Assembly (NCBI RefSeq): GCF_000485795.1 | Contig: NZ_AXZL01000076.1 | Location: forward strand, 434,001-498,000 | Direction of reading: 5' to 3' | Length of the DNA: 64,000 nucleotides | Origin: Shewanella decolorationis S12 | Lineage (GTDB): Bacteria > Pseudomonadota > Gammaproteobacteria > Enterobacterales > Shewanellaceae | The notes under the pieces: generated by a model | Seen by the model: the letters and a program-made list of their open reading frames with translations, nothing else | The model's database searches: none | Told to the model about the DNA's origin: nothing | Program-made: the position numbers and the translations under genes | Shown: positions 1 to 9,286 of the stretch, one piece after another | Numbering within the stretch: position 1 is the stretch's first letter | Layout: the number at the start of each line of letters is the position of its first letter

Positions 1-693
1 CATCTCTGGCAGGGGTTGTTTTGCCGTGACGAGCTGGTACTTAGCCTCGTCGTAACTTAAACCCTTATTGCTGGCGATAGCCTCAATCTGCTTGTTGATC
101 AGCGGCGTATCCACCCAGCCAGGGCAAATAGCATTGACGGTAATCCCCTGCTCGGCGCACTCAATAGCCACGACTTTGGTTAATCCGACAATCCCGTGTT
201 TAGCCGCACAATAGGCCGCCTTGTTGACCGAGGCCACTAAGCCATGCACCGAGGCGATATTGATAATGCGGCCCCAGCGCTTTTCGGCCATCGCAGGCAC
301 GGCTTGTTGAATGGTATGAAAGGCCGAGGATAGGTTAATGGCGATAATGTCGTTCCATTTATCAATCGGGAAATGCGCGACATTTTCAGTGTATTGAATA
401 CCGGCGTTATTCACCAAAATATCAATACTACCCAATGCCTTAACACCCGCATTCATAAAGGCATGAATGCTCTCGGGATCCCGCAGATCGGCATTACTGA
501 AGAAAGTGTGAATATGATATTGCTCGGCAAACTCCGCCGCGAGGCGCCGCCCCTCGGCCTCTGGCATTAACCCGTGCAGGATCAGATGACAACCTTGCTC
601 CGCCAGCACATGGGCCGTTGCTAAACCTATTCCACTGGTGGAACCGGTGATCAGCCCTACCTTGCCCTTTAAGCTTGAGTGTTCAACCGCCAT
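1..693 (-). CDS. bdhA: 3-hydroxybutyrate dehydrogenase, 3' end cut by the window edge
   Basis: A short-chain dehydrogenase that oxidises D-3-hydroxybutyrate to acetoacetate with NAD+ in the cytoplasm. The reading frame is open from an ATG at 691-693 to the left edge, so the C-terminus is missing. Visible features are the TGxxxGIG-type cofactor loop (GSTSGIG, about residue 16), the NNAG motif, the catalytic Ser in NIASVHG and the YxxxK pair in AAYCAAKHG. The PGWVDTPL stretch and the Q-rich C-terminal part fit bacterial D-3-hydroxybutyrate dehydrogenases better than generic SDRs. It is divergent from the CoA-transferase genes at 912, which would activate the acetoacetate it forms, so the two sides form a ketone-body module. 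The substrate is inferred from family resemblance and context. Confidence 0.85.
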   Translation of the reverse strand, partial: MAVEHSSLKGKVGLITGSTSGIGLATAHVLAEQGCHLILHGLMPEAEGRRLAAEFAEQYHIHTFFSNADLRDPESIHAFMNAGVKALGSIDILVNNAGIQYTENVAHFPIDKWNDIIAINLSSAFHTIQQAVPAMAEKRWGRIINIASVHGLVASVNKAAYCAAKHGIVGLTKVVAIECAEQGITVNAICPGWVDTPLINKQIEAIASNKGLSYDEAKYQLVTAKQPLPEM

Positions 694-911
694 ATTGCTT
701 GTCTCCCGATGCTTTAAAATCCAGTCACAGTCCTTTAGCCATGCCTTGAACACAGGCATGGCGGGGTGCACATCCTCAATGCCCCAGACTCAATGCCATT
801 AGAATATGGCAATTGGCCGCGTTTTTATTTGGCACCTTAGTACCATAGGAGCGCCCGAAAAATTGGGTAATAGTAAGCGCCACACTTTCAGCAAGCGTAA
901 GAGAGCACTCC

Positions 912-1619
912 ATGTCTGGATTGAATAAGGTGGTTACCAGCTACGCCGATGCGTTAGCGGGACTCGAAGATGGGATGACGGTGATCGCGGGCGGCTTTGG
1001 CCTTTGCGGTATTCCTGAAAATCTCATCAAAGAAATCAAACACAAGGGCACAAAAAACCTGACCGTCGTCTCCAATAACTGCGGTACCACGGAATACGGG
1101 CTTGGCATCTTACTGCTCGATAAACAGATCAAAAAAATGATCGCCTCCTATGTGGGCGAGAATGCCAACTTCGAGGCGCAGATGATGTCTGGCGAACTGG
1201 AAGTCGAACTCACGCCGCAGGGCACGTTAGCGGAAAAAATGCGGGCGGCTGGCGCGGGCATCCCGGCTTTTTATACCGCAACAGGCTATGGCACTGACGT
1301 GGCAATAGGTAAAGAAGTCAAAGAATTCAATGGTCGCCATTATATTCTTGAAAAGTCCATTACAGGCGACTTTGCCATAGTCAAAGCCTGGAAGGCCGAC
1401 ACCTTCGGTAATTTAGTCTTTCGCAAAACTGCCCGTAACTTCAATCCCCTTGCCGCCACAGCGGGCAAGATAACCGTGGTGGAGGTGGAGGAAATTGTCG
1501 AGCCGGGTCAATTAGATCCCGATGAAATCCATACGCCCGGCATCTATGTCGACCGACTTATCCAAGGCAGCTTTGAGAAACGTATCGAACAACTAACCAC
1601 CCGCCCCTCCAGCAAATAG
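912..1619 (+). CDS. scoA: 3-oxoacid (succinyl-CoA:acetoacetate type) CoA-transferase subunit A
   Basis: The alpha subunit of a class I CoA-transferase that moves CoA from succinyl-CoA (or acetyl-CoA) to acetoacetate or another short acid. It has 235 residues, the normal size for a separate A subunit. The N-terminal glycine-rich signature [15 protein letters not shown] is present near residue 25. The ATG at 912 follows a purine-rich stretch (AAGAGAGCAC). The B subunit begins 9 bases after the stop codon, so the two are translated as a unit. The divergent 3-hydroxybutyrate dehydrogenase suggests acetoacetate as substrate; in Shewanella such genes also serve leucine or isoleucine catabolism. The exact acid specificity cannot be read from sequence, and atoD-type naming is equally possible. 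Confidence 0.88.
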   Translation: MSGLNKVVTSYADALAGLEDGMTVIAGGFGLCGIPENLIKEIKHKGTKNLTVVSNNCGTTEYGLGILLLDKQIKKMIASYVGENANFEAQMMSGELEVELTPQGTLAEKMRAAGAGIPAFYTATGYGTDVAIGKEVKEFNGRHYILEKSITGDFAIVKAWKADTFGNLVFRKTARNFNPLAATAGKITVVEVEEIVEPGQLDPDEIHTPGIYVDRLIQGSFEKRIEQLTTRPSSK

Positions 1620-1628
1620 GATTTGGTT

Positions 1629-2291
1629 ATGGCACTTTCAAGAGAACAACTCGCCCAGCGCGTCGCCCAAGAACTCAAAGATGGCTATTACGTGAATCTC
1701 GGCATTGGTATCCCCACACTGGTGGCCAACTATATTCCCGAAGGCATTGAAGTGATGCTGCAATCCGAAAATGGCCTGTTAGGGATGGGGCCTTTTCCGA
1801 CGATGGAAGAGGTCGATGCCGACTTAATCAATGCCGGCAAGCAGACAGTGACTATGGCAAGGGGCGCCGCCCTCTTCGACTCGGCCGAGTCCTTTGCGAT
1901 GATCCGCGGCGGCCATGTGGATCTCACCGTATTAGGCGCCTTTGAGGTCGACACTCAGGGCAATATCGCCTCCTATATGATCCCGGGCAAACTGATTAAG
2001 GGCATGGGCGGCGCCATGGATCTTGTCGCTGGCGCCGACAATATTATCGTGACCATGACCCACGCCTCAAAACACGGTGAATCTAAGCTATTAACCGAGT
2101 GCACCCTGCCGCTAACGGGTAAGGGCTGTATCAAAAAAGTGCTGACGGATCTGGCCTTTATCGAAATAAAAGAAGGCAAGTTCCATCTGCTCGAACGTGC
2201 GCCCGGCGTGAGTATCGAAGAGATTATCAAGCTCACCGCTGGCGAATTGGTGGTACCTGAGCATGTCCCCGAGATGATGTTTAACGAATAA
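1629..2291 (+). CDS. scoB: 3-oxoacid CoA-transferase subunit B
   Basis: The beta subunit of the CoA-transferase begun at 912. The catalytic glutamate that forms the enzyme-CoA thioester lies in the SENGLLGMG motif near residue 47. I place the start at the ATG at 1629 rather than at an in-frame TTG at 1623: the sequence ATAGGA, which overlaps the stop codon of subunit A, is then spaced correctly as a ribosome site. This arrangement implies translational coupling and 1:1 subunits. The protein is 220 residues, typical for the family. The operon ends at the strong hairpin at 2386-2418. Confidence 0.88.
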   Translation: MALSREQLAQRVAQELKDGYYVNLGIGIPTLVANYIPEGIEVMLQSENGLLGMGPFPTMEEVDADLINAGKQTVTMARGAALFDSAESFAMIRGGHVDLTVLGAFEVDTQGNIASYMIPGKLIKGMGGAMDLVAGADNIIVTMTHASKHGESKLLTECTLPLTGKGCIKKVLTDLAFIEIKEGKFHLLERAPGVSIEEIIKLTAGELVVPEHVPEMMFNE

Positions 2292-2385
2292 GCACCATTC
2301 AGTGAATAAGCGCTGTTTAACAAATAAGCGCCATTTAACAGTAGGTTCAAGCGGGCATTCCAATATGCCTTTGCAAATCACCAAT

Positions 2386-2418
2386 AAAAACAGGGATACC
2401 TTAGGTATCCCTGTTTTT
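2386..2418. terminator. bidirectional intrinsic terminator between scoB and metE
   Basis: A perfect 15-bp inverted repeat (AAAAACAGGGATACC / GGTATCCCTGTTTTT) with a 3-base loop. It gives a T-run on both strands, so it can end both the CoA-transferase operon and the convergent metE transcript. Confidence 0.88.
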
Positions 2419-2463
2419 ATTACACTATGCCAAAGAGGCATTTATTGCGGATATTACACGCGC

Positions 2464-4734
2464 TTAGCCAAGGCGGCGACGCAATTCGCGGGTCGCATCG
2501 ACCATGTTCTTCAGCGCGGGCTCAACCTCATCCCAAGTGCGGGTCTTAAGGCCACAATCGGGGTTAACCCAGAGTTGGCGCACTGGCACTTTTTGCGCCG
2601 CTTTCTCGATAAGGTGCACCATGGCCTCCACACTTGGGGTATTTGGCGAGTGGATATCGTAAACGCCTGGGCCAATTTCATTTGGATATTCAAAATCTTC
2701 AAAGGCGTTGAGCAGTTCCATACGTGAACGTGAGGTCTCGATGGTGATCACATCCGCATCCATAGCGGCAATGGCTGCGATAGTGTCGTTAAACTCGCTG
2801 TAGCACATATGGGTGTGGATTTGGGTTTCATCCACAACACCCGCTGCACTCAGTTTAAAGGCATTAACCGCCCAATCTAAGTAAGCTTGCCACTCGCTTT
2901 GCTTTAATGGCAGACCTTCGCGGAAGGCTGGCTCATCAATTTGAATAATGCCGATGCCCGCATTTTGTAAATCCACCACTTCATCACGGATAGCCAGCGC
3001 CAATTGGGTGGCAATGGTATCGCGGCTGATATCTTCACGGGCAAACGACCAATGTAGAATCGTCACCGGGCCCGTTAACATGCCTTTGACCGGTTTGTCC
3101 GTCAGGCTTTGGGCAAATACAGCCCAATCAACCGTCATGGCTTTCGGGCGGCTCACATCACCATAAATCAAGGGCGGCTTAACACAGCGAGAACCATAAC
3201 TCTGTACCCAACCATTTTTGGTAAAGCCCACGCCCTCGAGCTGCTCGCCGAAGTATTCCACCATGTCATTACGCTCGGCCTCACCGTGTACCAGCACATC
3301 GATACCGAGTTTAAGTTGACGGTCTATGGTATCGCGGGTTACTTGCTGCAACTGCTCAGTATATTGGGCATCGCTTAGTTCCCCTTTGCGCCAGCGGCTA
3401 CGTAAACCTCGAATGGCAGGCGTTTGTGGGAATGAGCCAATTGTGGTCGTGGGCAGTAATGGCAAACGATACTTGCGCTGCTGCACCGCTTGGCGCTCAG
3501 TAAATTCGCTCACACGTTCATAGTCGGCTTGGGTGAGCGCAGCGACACGGGCGATGACTTTTGCATCCGCCGCCTGTGCCTTAGCCTCACGACGTGCCAA
3601 ACAAGTGTTAACTATCTCTTTGGCCGCGACAGACTCCGGGGCCTGCAACAATTGGCGCACATTGGCCAGTTCCAACAGCTTTTGCTTAGCAAACGCAAGC
3701 TGCTGGCGCAGCGTCGGCGCGAGCGTTGTCTCCACCTCTAAATCCACAGGGCTGTGAAGCAGTGAACAGGAAGAGCCAATCCATAGGCGCGCACCTAAAT
3801 CTCTGGCAACACTGCCGATACGCTCGACAATCAGGTCAACCTCTGCCGCCCACACGTTACGGCCATTAACTACACCCGCTGACAGAATTTGATCTGCTCT
3901 TAAGGCATTGGCAAACAAGGCCAATTGTTCAGGAGCTGTCACTAAATCGAGGTGCAGCCCCGCCACTGGCAGCGCGGAAACCAGCGCCTGATGATGACTA
4001 ATGCTGCCATAGTAGCTAGTGAGTAAAATCTTCACTTGAGCCGTTTTAAGCGCTTGATACGCTTCGCTAATCGCTGCTTGCCAATCGGCGGTTAATTCGA
4101 GTGCAAGAATCGGTTCTTCAAGCTGTACCCAAGTCACGCCCTGCGCGGCAAAACGCGCAAGAATGTCGGCATAGGCCTTTAACAGATTGGGCAATAGGCT
4201 AAGTTTATCGAAATCCTGACCCACGGTTTTGGCCAGATACAAGTAACTCACAGGACCTAACAACACGGGCTTGGCTTGATAACCCAGCGCCTGTGCCTCG
4301 GCCACTTCATCAAAAAACTGCTCATAGGCGATAGAGAACACTTGGTCTTGCTTAAGCTCTGGCACTAAGTAGTGATAGTTAGTGTTGAAATACTTAGTCA
4401 TTTCCGAGGCTGGCGCATCGGTGCCCGTTGGCGCACGACCACGGGCAACGCGGAATAAGGTATCAAGATCGATAGCGCCCTCGCCGCGGTGACGATCAGG
4501 GATGGCGTTAAGGGTCGCACTTAGGGTTAACACTTGATCGTAAAAAGCAAAATCCCCCACTGGTACTTGCTCGATCCCCGCGGCCACTTGCCATTGCCAA
4601 TGGGTACGACGTAACTCCTTAGCCACCTCATGCAGTTCAGCTTGAGTGCTCTCACCACGCCAGTATTTTTCGAGGGCAAATTTCAGTTCACGACGACGCC
4701 CGATACGGGGAAAACCAAGACTGTTTAATTGCAT
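2464..4734 (-). CDS. metE: cobalamin-independent methionine synthase
   Basis: Transfers a methyl group from 5-methyltetrahydropteroyltri-glutamate to homocysteine as the last step of methionine synthesis. It has 756 residues, the full family length. The N-terminus has the folate-domain start (LGFPRIGRRRELK) and the C-terminal catalytic barrel carries the zinc ligands: His642 and Cys644 in HTHMCYSEF, Glu666 in TIETSRS and a Cys in NPDCGLKTR. It is divergent from the activator gene metR, with a row of MetJ-type operator boxes between them. No cobalamin riboswitch is present upstream, so any B12 effect on this gene would have to act through methionine or homocysteine pools. Confidence 0.97.
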   Translation of the reverse strand: MQLNSLGFPRIGRRRELKFALEKYWRGESTQAELHEVAKELRRTHWQWQVAAGIEQVPVGDFAFYDQVLTLSATLNAIPDRHRGEGAIDLDTLFRVARGRAPTGTDAPASEMTKYFNTNYHYLVPELKQDQVFSIAYEQFFDEVAEAQALGYQAKPVLLGPVSYLYLAKTVGQDFDKLSLLPNLLKAYADILARFAAQGVTWVQLEEPILALELTADWQAAISEAYQALKTAQVKILLTSYYGSISHHQALVSALPVAGLHLDLVTAPEQLALFANALRADQILSAGVVNGRNVWAAEVDLIVERIGSVARDLGARLWIGSSCSLLHSPVDLEVETTLAPTLRQQLAFAKQKLLELANVRQLLQAPESVAAKEIVNTCLARREAKAQAADAKVIARVAALTQADYERVSEFTERQAVQQRKYRLPLLPTTTIGSFPQTPAIRGLRSRWRKGELSDAQYTEQLQQVTRDTIDRQLKLGIDVLVHGEAERNDMVEYFGEQLEGVGFTKNGWVQSYGSRCVKPPLIYGDVSRPKAMTVDWAVFAQSLTDKPVKGMLTGPVTILHWSFAREDISRDTIATQLALAIRDEVVDLQNAGIGIIQIDEPAFREGLPLKQSEWQAYLDWAVNAFKLSAAGVVDETQIHTHMCYSEFNDTIAAIAAMDADVITIETSRSRMELLNAFEDFEYPNEIGPGVYDIHSPNTPSVEAMVHLIEKAAQKVPVRQLWVNPDCGLKTRTWDEVEPALKNMVDATRELRRRLG

Positions 4735-4837
4735 ACCATATCTTCCTTTATTTGAGATAAGCCATATTCGGCACTAGCACCCAGCTGATGGTGTTTTCTT
4801 GGCAACTTTTTGCATTTAAGCCTAGATAAATCACAAT

Positions 4838-4861
4838 GGGCGTCTGGACGTCTAGAAGTTT
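4838..4861. promoter_or_regulatory. three tandem met boxes (MetJ operator) between metE and metR
   Basis: Three adjacent 8-mers, GGGCGTCT, GGACGTCT and AGAAGTTT, match the MetJ consensus AGACGTCT at 6, 7 and 6 of 8 positions. Tandem 8-bp repeats are how MetJ with S-adenosylmethionine binds. The location between the divergent metE and metR genes is that expected for repression of both. A TGAG-N5-TTCA sequence at 4910-4922, just before metR, resembles a MetR half-matched site but is less convincing. Confidence 0.75.
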
Positions 4862-4934
4862 ATTGTGATAGTCTCTATGCCAGCAACCGAATTGATTTCA
4901 AGCACAACATGAGCGAAATTCACTTGGAGTGATC

Positions 4935-5840
4935 ATGATCGAACTAAGACATCTGCGAACCTTAATGGCACTGAAGGAAAGTGGCAGCTTGGCGGGCGCA
5001 GCCAAAAAACGTTTTGTCACTCAATCGGCTCTCTCCCATCAAATTAAGGAGTTAGAGCAACGAATTAACTCGCCCATTTTTGTGCGTAAAAGCAAACCCC
5101 TCTCCTTTACTCAAGAAGGCGCACGCCTGTTGCACCTCGCCGAGGAGATCCTGCCTAAGGTGTTAGAGACGGAAACGGATCTGAAAAATGGCCTAGAGAC
5201 AGAAACCAATCAACTCAGAGTGGGGATTGAATGCCACAGCTGTTTTCGCTGGTTAATGCCAGTGATGGAGCAATTTAGGCAAGATCATCCGCAGGCCGAG
5301 TTAGATCTGTCGAGCCGTCATCTATTCGACTCGCTCAATGCCCTAGAAATGGGCGAACTGGATATAGTGCTGACCTCGGATCCCGTGCCGGGACACTCGC
5401 TCGCCTATCAGCATTTGTTTGATTTTGAAGTGAAGTTAGTGGTTGCCAAGGATCATCCCTTAGCGAAAGAAGCCTATGTTACGCCTAAGCAATTGGCTCG
5501 TTTACCCATAATCAGCTACCCAGTGCCACTGGCGCGTTTAGATATTTATCGCCACTTTTTAGAACCCGCAGGTGTTGAGGCGGGCGAACAAAAGACCTGC
5601 GATTTGACCATGATGTTATTGCAGCGGATTGCCTGTAAGGACGGTATCGCCGCCTTACCAAATTGGTCTATCAATGAGGGACATGGCTTGAGTTTAGCTT
5701 CAGTTAAACTCGGCCAAGAAGGCTTAAAGCGCCCGCTATTTGGCGCCTATCGCCGCCACAGCGCGAACTCAGCCTTAGTGCAAAATTGGCTGCAACTGGT
5801 GGCAAGCGAAGGCTTAGCGCGTCAGCAAAAATCCAATTAA
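4935..5840 (+). CDS. metR: LysR-family methionine regulator MetR
   Basis: A homocysteine-responsive LysR-type activator of metE and other methionine genes. The N-terminal winged helix-turn-helix (MIELRHLRTLMALKESGSL) and the IECHSCFRWLMP stretch near residue 97 are close to enterobacterial MetR. I choose the ATG at 4935, which GGAG at 4926-4929 precedes at normal spacing; an in-frame GTG at 4929 would add two residues but has no such site. The protein is 301 residues. It is divergent from metE, the classical arrangement, and is probably repressed by MetJ through the boxes at 4838-4861 and autoregulated. Confidence 0.95.
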   Translation: MIELRHLRTLMALKESGSLAGAAKKRFVTQSALSHQIKELEQRINSPIFVRKSKPLSFTQEGARLLHLAEEILPKVLETETDLKNGLETETNQLRVGIECHSCFRWLMPVMEQFRQDHPQAELDLSSRHLFDSLNALEMGELDIVLTSDPVPGHSLAYQHLFDFEVKLVVAKDHPLAKEAYVTPKQLARLPIISYPVPLARLDIYRHFLEPAGVEAGEQKTCDLTMMLLQRIACKDGIAALPNWSINEGHGLSLASVKLGQEGLKRPLFGAYRRHSANSALVQNWLQLVASEGLARQQKSN

Positions 5841-5858
5841 GCATTGAAACTGATAACA

Positions 5859-5884
5859 AAAAGCCTGCAATCGCAGGCTTTGTT
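5859..5884. terminator. bidirectional terminator between metR and the HDOD gene
   Basis: AAGCCTGC (5861-5868), loop AATC and GCAGGCTT (5873-5880), flanked by an A-run on the left and TTGTTTT on the right. It serves the convergent metR and HDOD genes. Confidence 0.85.
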
Positions 5885-5897
5885 TTATGAGCGGTTT

Positions 5898-6626
5898 TTA
5901 GAGCGGATTAAGCAATAAACCACGCATCGATAGCACGCGGCGTAGAATTAACCCGGGAGAATTTTGATTACGGGTCTGACGCAGATTATGGGCGATCATA
6001 AACTCTTGGCGCAGATCCTGATCGAGATCTAAAGCCTCAAAGGCTTCGATGGTTAAGGTCTGCTGCTGATTATCAATCAATGACTTAATCACGCTTAACG
6101 GGAAAGATTGCTCAGCGCTGGCATTTAAGTAAGCAAAGGCCGTTAAGGCAATAATTTGCCCGAACACGCTAAACAACGCCAAGGTTTGTACTTCATCGGG
6201 GTCGACTTCAACATCCGGCATATCGACTAGGCTGTCGACCGCATCGGTAGCGATATTTTCCGTGAGTTTCCAATAACCTTGTACCAACTTCTTATAGGGT
6301 TGGGGCAATTCATCGAGGCGTTCTTTCAAATAGAAGGTAAAGGCATAGCGATAAATATTCACTTGGCCTAAACGGATTAGGGCGTCTTTTAAGGAGCGAG
6401 ATTTTGGAGCGACTATGCCTGAAGCCTGCGCCGAATTACTGCGCATCAACATATGAGCAGCCAATGCGGGATCGCTCGAAATAATATCGATCACGTTTCG
6501 AATATCGCCTTCGGCAAGGATCGCCTTTTTGAGTGGAATTAAAATCCCACGGCGGCCAATTACTTGCTCTTCATTCGAGATGATGGCTCTCACTTGAGTA
6601 AAAACCTGTTGCTCAAGATCTGTCAT
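5898..6626 (-). CDS. HDOD domain protein
   Basis: A 242-residue cytoplasmic protein made almost entirely of one HDOD domain, an HD-phosphohydrolase relative that lacks the metal-binding HD pair and is thought to act in signalling scaffolds. The pattern ISSDPALAAHMLMRSNSAQ around residue 48, followed by SLKDALIRLGQVNIYRYAF, is the typical HDOD opening. No additional sensor, GGDEF or EAL domain is attached. The ATG at 6626 has only a weak purine-rich upstream site. The role is unknown; relatives occur in c-di-GMP or stress signalling. It stands alone between terminators. Confidence 0.75.
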   Translation of the reverse strand: MTDLEQQVFTQVRAIISNEEQVIGRRGILIPLKKAILAEGDIRNVIDIISSDPALAAHMLMRSNSAQASGIVAPKSRSLKDALIRLGQVNIYRYAFTFYLKERLDELPQPYKKLVQGYWKLTENIATDAVDSLVDMPDVEVDPDEVQTLALFSVFGQIIALTAFAYLNASAEQSFPLSVIKSLIDNQQQTLTIEAFEALDLDQDLRQEFMIAHNLRQTRNQNSPGLILRRVLSMRGLLLNPL

Positions 6627-6689
6627 AAGACACTTTACACCTGTTAAATTGCTATAAGATGATTCGAATACCGCTCACATCATACCCAA

Positions 6690-6805
6690 ACTACAAAGAA
6701 TTTCAGCCCTAAGTCGTAGAATAATTGTGACAATGCTTGAGATAGGCCGATTTACAGCACAAGCAACGACTTAGACTATCTCAAAATAGGCTGAACTTAT
6801 AAAGA
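6690..6805. repeat. imperfect inverted repeat in the HDOD-btuB intergenic region
   Basis: TTCAGCC followed by CTAAGTCGTAG near 6700-6719 recurs in reverse orientation as ACGACTTAGACTATCTC and GGCTGAA near 6766-6796. An inner GAGATAG/CTATCTC pair also exists. It could fold into a long branched hairpin. Length and structure resemble a decayed miniature element. No coding potential was seen. Confidence 0.4.
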
Positions 6806-6854
6806 ATACACCGAGAAAATGGATTTTTCTCTGCGCATAGCCAAACAACAGAAA

Positions 6855-6883
6855 TAACAAAGCCAGACTGAGTCTGGCTTTAA
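6855..6883 (-). terminator. terminator downstream of the cobalamin receptor gene
   Basis: AAAGCCAGACT (6859-6869) pairs with AGTCTGGCTTT (6871-6881). Read on the minus strand, the stem is followed by a T-rich tail, 37 bases after the receptor stop codon. Confidence 0.75.
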
Positions 6884-6917
6884 AAGGTATTAAATCACTT
6901 AATTGTTAGAATTCAGC

Positions 6918-8876
6918 TTAGAAGCGGTAACCCACAGTCAAGCGAATATCACGGCCTCGGCCAGAGTAATAGCCATCACCCCAGTTACCACCGTAATAAC
7001 CAGCACTAACATATTCTTTATCAAACAAGTTATCGATACGCAGGCTCGCTAACCAAGCATCACGGCTATAGTTCAGGGCAAGATTACCAAGCACATAGCT
7101 AGCCAATTTATCGCCTTGGTTAGCGTTATCGCCTTCGATAAAACGATCGCCTGTGTAAATGGCTTCAGCGAATACTTGGAAATGCTCGGCAACATCCATA
7201 CTGACATAACCGCGTCCCGTATGCTCAGCCACCCAAGACAATTGCTTGCCATCATTCACCCCATCGGTAAATTCAGCGTCAATATAGTTATATTCCAACC
7301 CTAATTGCAATGCTTGAGTCACCTGCCAATCCCAATCGGCACTCGCGCCATAGCGACGTGAAGCATCGGCATTAACGTTAGCGCCTTGGAAGCTGCCACC
7401 AACAGGTTTTTCAGCGCTTGGGTCGAAGACGATTTCATCTTCTAAATCGAGGCGATATAGGCTGACACGTAGGCTTTGGCTCGCGACAGTCCAATCCCAA
7501 CCGGCTTCATAGGAGCGACCTGTCTGCGGCTTTAAGCCATACACATCTTTCGGGGTGTAAGCTTGCTCATCGACCTTAGCGAAGCGGAAGTTTTCATCGC
7601 CACGCAGATAAAATCTGTGTTCGGCGCTCGGACGGTAATTTAAACCGAACTCAAATGCTCTGGCATCTTCATCTAAATCGATGCCGTTTGGATAGACATT
7701 GCCATCGACCAGATCGTCGGTCACTCGCGCATAACGTCCGCCCACCACATAGCTTAAGGTGTGGCTTAATGGCACAGTGGCTTGCAGGTAAGCACTTTGC
7801 ATTTCTTGCACGTTGCTACGCGCCATAGAGTCAAACTCGGCCTTACCGCGGCTAATATCCAAACCTGTGACTAGGTTTAGCTCGCCTTGACGGGTACTGT
7901 AGTTGGCGAGCGCTTTAGGGCTGAACATCAGCAGCGAGCGAGTATTATGGCTCTGACCCCAATTGAGCGAACTGACTGAAGTATCGCTGTAATCCAGATC
8001 CGCCGCCAAGGCCCAGTTTTGGTTAAGCTGATGCTGATAACCACTGCGTGCCGCGGTGGTCATCTCATGGACATATTGATTGCTATTAAAAGACTGACGT
8101 GGATCGAACTTGAATTGATCGACCGTCAGTGAACCAGGATTTTCACGGTCATCATCGTAATAGCTGGTTTCAACAAAAAACGAGTCAGTTGCCGTTTTAT
8201 ATTGAATGCGACCAAGGATAGAACCCGTTTCGTTAGCATTATGCTTACGATAGTTATCGCCTTGGTTGTAGCTACCAGTCAGAAAATAGTGCCAATCTTT
8301 ATTGATGGCGCCAGACACATCGCCGCGACCTTCGTAGGTATTAAAACTGCCGCCGGATAATTGCACGCTGCCGCCCGTATTCTCAGGCGACTTGGTCACA
8401 ATGTTAATCACCCCGCCTACCGCTTGGTCGCCATAGAGCACGCCAGCACTGCCCGATAGAATTTCAACACGCTCAATTAAATTGAGTGGAATCGCATTCA
8501 GGCTAGGTGCGGCGATATCGATATTATTTAAGCGGCGACCATCGAGCAAAATCAGCGTGTTGTTAACCGCAGAGCTGGCGCTAAAGCCACGCATCGCAAA
8601 GCTAGTACCAATGTTATTGTCGGATAGTTGAATACCACTTTGACCACGTAACACTTCGGTCAAGCTGGTTGCGCCACTCTGCTCAATCGCAGCGGCATCA
8701 ATCACATTCACATTGGCGGCAATATTTAAGGGTGCTTTGTCTGAACGGCCAATCACGACGATATGCTCATCGACTTTGGCGGTATTGGTTGCATCGTCGG
8801 CCATGGCAGGCGCGATAACAGAAAGACTGCAAAGGCTGCCGATCAGCAGCGCGATTTTTGTTGGATGTGTTCCCAT
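6918..8876 (-). CDS. btuB: TonB-dependent vitamin B12 (cobalamin) outer-membrane receptor
   Basis: A 652-residue TonB-dependent receptor for uptake of cobalamin or corrinoids across the outer membrane. A signal peptide ends at about APAMA-DD, and a TonB-box-like stretch (DEHIVVIG) follows. The plug domain (AIEQSGATSLTEVLRGQSGIQ, then LDGRRLNN and GGVINIVTKSP) comes next. The protein ends in the aromatic beta-barrel terminus VGYRF. The substrate is assigned from the cobalamin riboswitch in its leader (9003-9190), not from binding residues. An upstream promoter overlaps a met box, suggesting methionine control as well. No ABC-type btuCDF genes are adjacent. The start at 8876 has GGAG 12 bases upstream plus an AAAGG nearer the ATG. 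Confidence 0.88.
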   Translation of the reverse strand: MGTHPTKIALLIGSLCSLSVIAPAMADDATNTAKVDEHIVVIGRSDKAPLNIAANVNVIDAAAIEQSGATSLTEVLRGQSGIQLSDNNIGTSFAMRGFSASSAVNNTLILLDGRRLNNIDIAAPSLNAIPLNLIERVEILSGSAGVLYGDQAVGGVINIVTKSPENTGGSVQLSGGSFNTYEGRGDVSGAINKDWHYFLTGSYNQGDNYRKHNANETGSILGRIQYKTATDSFFVETSYYDDDRENPGSLTVDQFKFDPRQSFNSNQYVHEMTTAARSGYQHQLNQNWALAADLDYSDTSVSSLNWGQSHNTRSLLMFSPKALANYSTRQGELNLVTGLDISRGKAEFDSMARSNVQEMQSAYLQATVPLSHTLSYVVGGRYARVTDDLVDGNVYPNGIDLDEDARAFEFGLNYRPSAEHRFYLRGDENFRFAKVDEQAYTPKDVYGLKPQTGRSYEAGWDWTVASQSLRVSLYRLDLEDEIVFDPSAEKPVGGSFQGANVNADASRRYGASADWDWQVTQALQLGLEYNYIDAEFTDGVNDGKQLSWVAEHTGRGYVSMDVAEHFQVFAEAIYTGDRFIEGDNANQGDKLASYVLGNLALNYSRDAWLASLRIDNLFDKEYVSAGYYGGNWGDGYYSGRGRDIRLTVGYRF

Positions 8877-9002
8877 TTTACCTTTAACTCCTGCAAGGAA
8901 AACGGGGCAATGACGCCACGATACCGTTGATTCAGTAACAAATACTGACAGTCACTATCGCATTTTGAGATCTGCCCACCGAAATCTCAAAAACACCTTT
9001 AG

Positions 9003-9190
9003 GGCCGGTCTCCGGACTTAGGCTATGTCTATCTCAACTAGAGATAAACGCGAAACTGACCTTTGCACATTGCTTATCGGGTCCTTCTTGAACTCACCTA
9101 GCGAATGCGGTCGTCTCTCACCTTTTACCGTTGCGGGGGCAGTGCCAGAATTTCACTGGCTTCCCGATTATCTCGCGACGAATACATCGC
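9003..9190 (-). ncRNA. cobalamin riboswitch in the btuB leader
   Basis: Read on the minus strand, the leader has three hallmark blocks of the adenosylcobalamin riboswitch in order. The first is GGGAAGCCAGTGAAATTC (around 9147-9165), the second is CTGCCCCCGCAACGG (9128-9142), and the last is the B12 box AGTCCGGAGACCGGCC (9003-9018). The 5' limit is approximate. When cobalamin binds, the family usually blocks translation or causes termination of the downstream uptake gene; the receptor start codon is about 130 bases further on. Confidence 0.95.
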
Positions 9191-9286
9191 AAGCACCACA
9201 GAAGGTTGACTAAAAATTAGGTTCATAGGGCGAAAAACCAGTTAACACCCAATAATGCTCAGGGCATAACAGGCCTGAGCGCGCGC

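Noticed and set aside
2302-2727. Plus-strand open frame across the scoB-metE terminator
   Set aside because: It runs through a perfect terminator hairpin and into the antisense of metE; the translation has no family character.
4735-4934. Possible cobalamin riboswitch upstream of metE
   Set aside because: None of the three hallmark blocks seen at 9003-9190 is present here.
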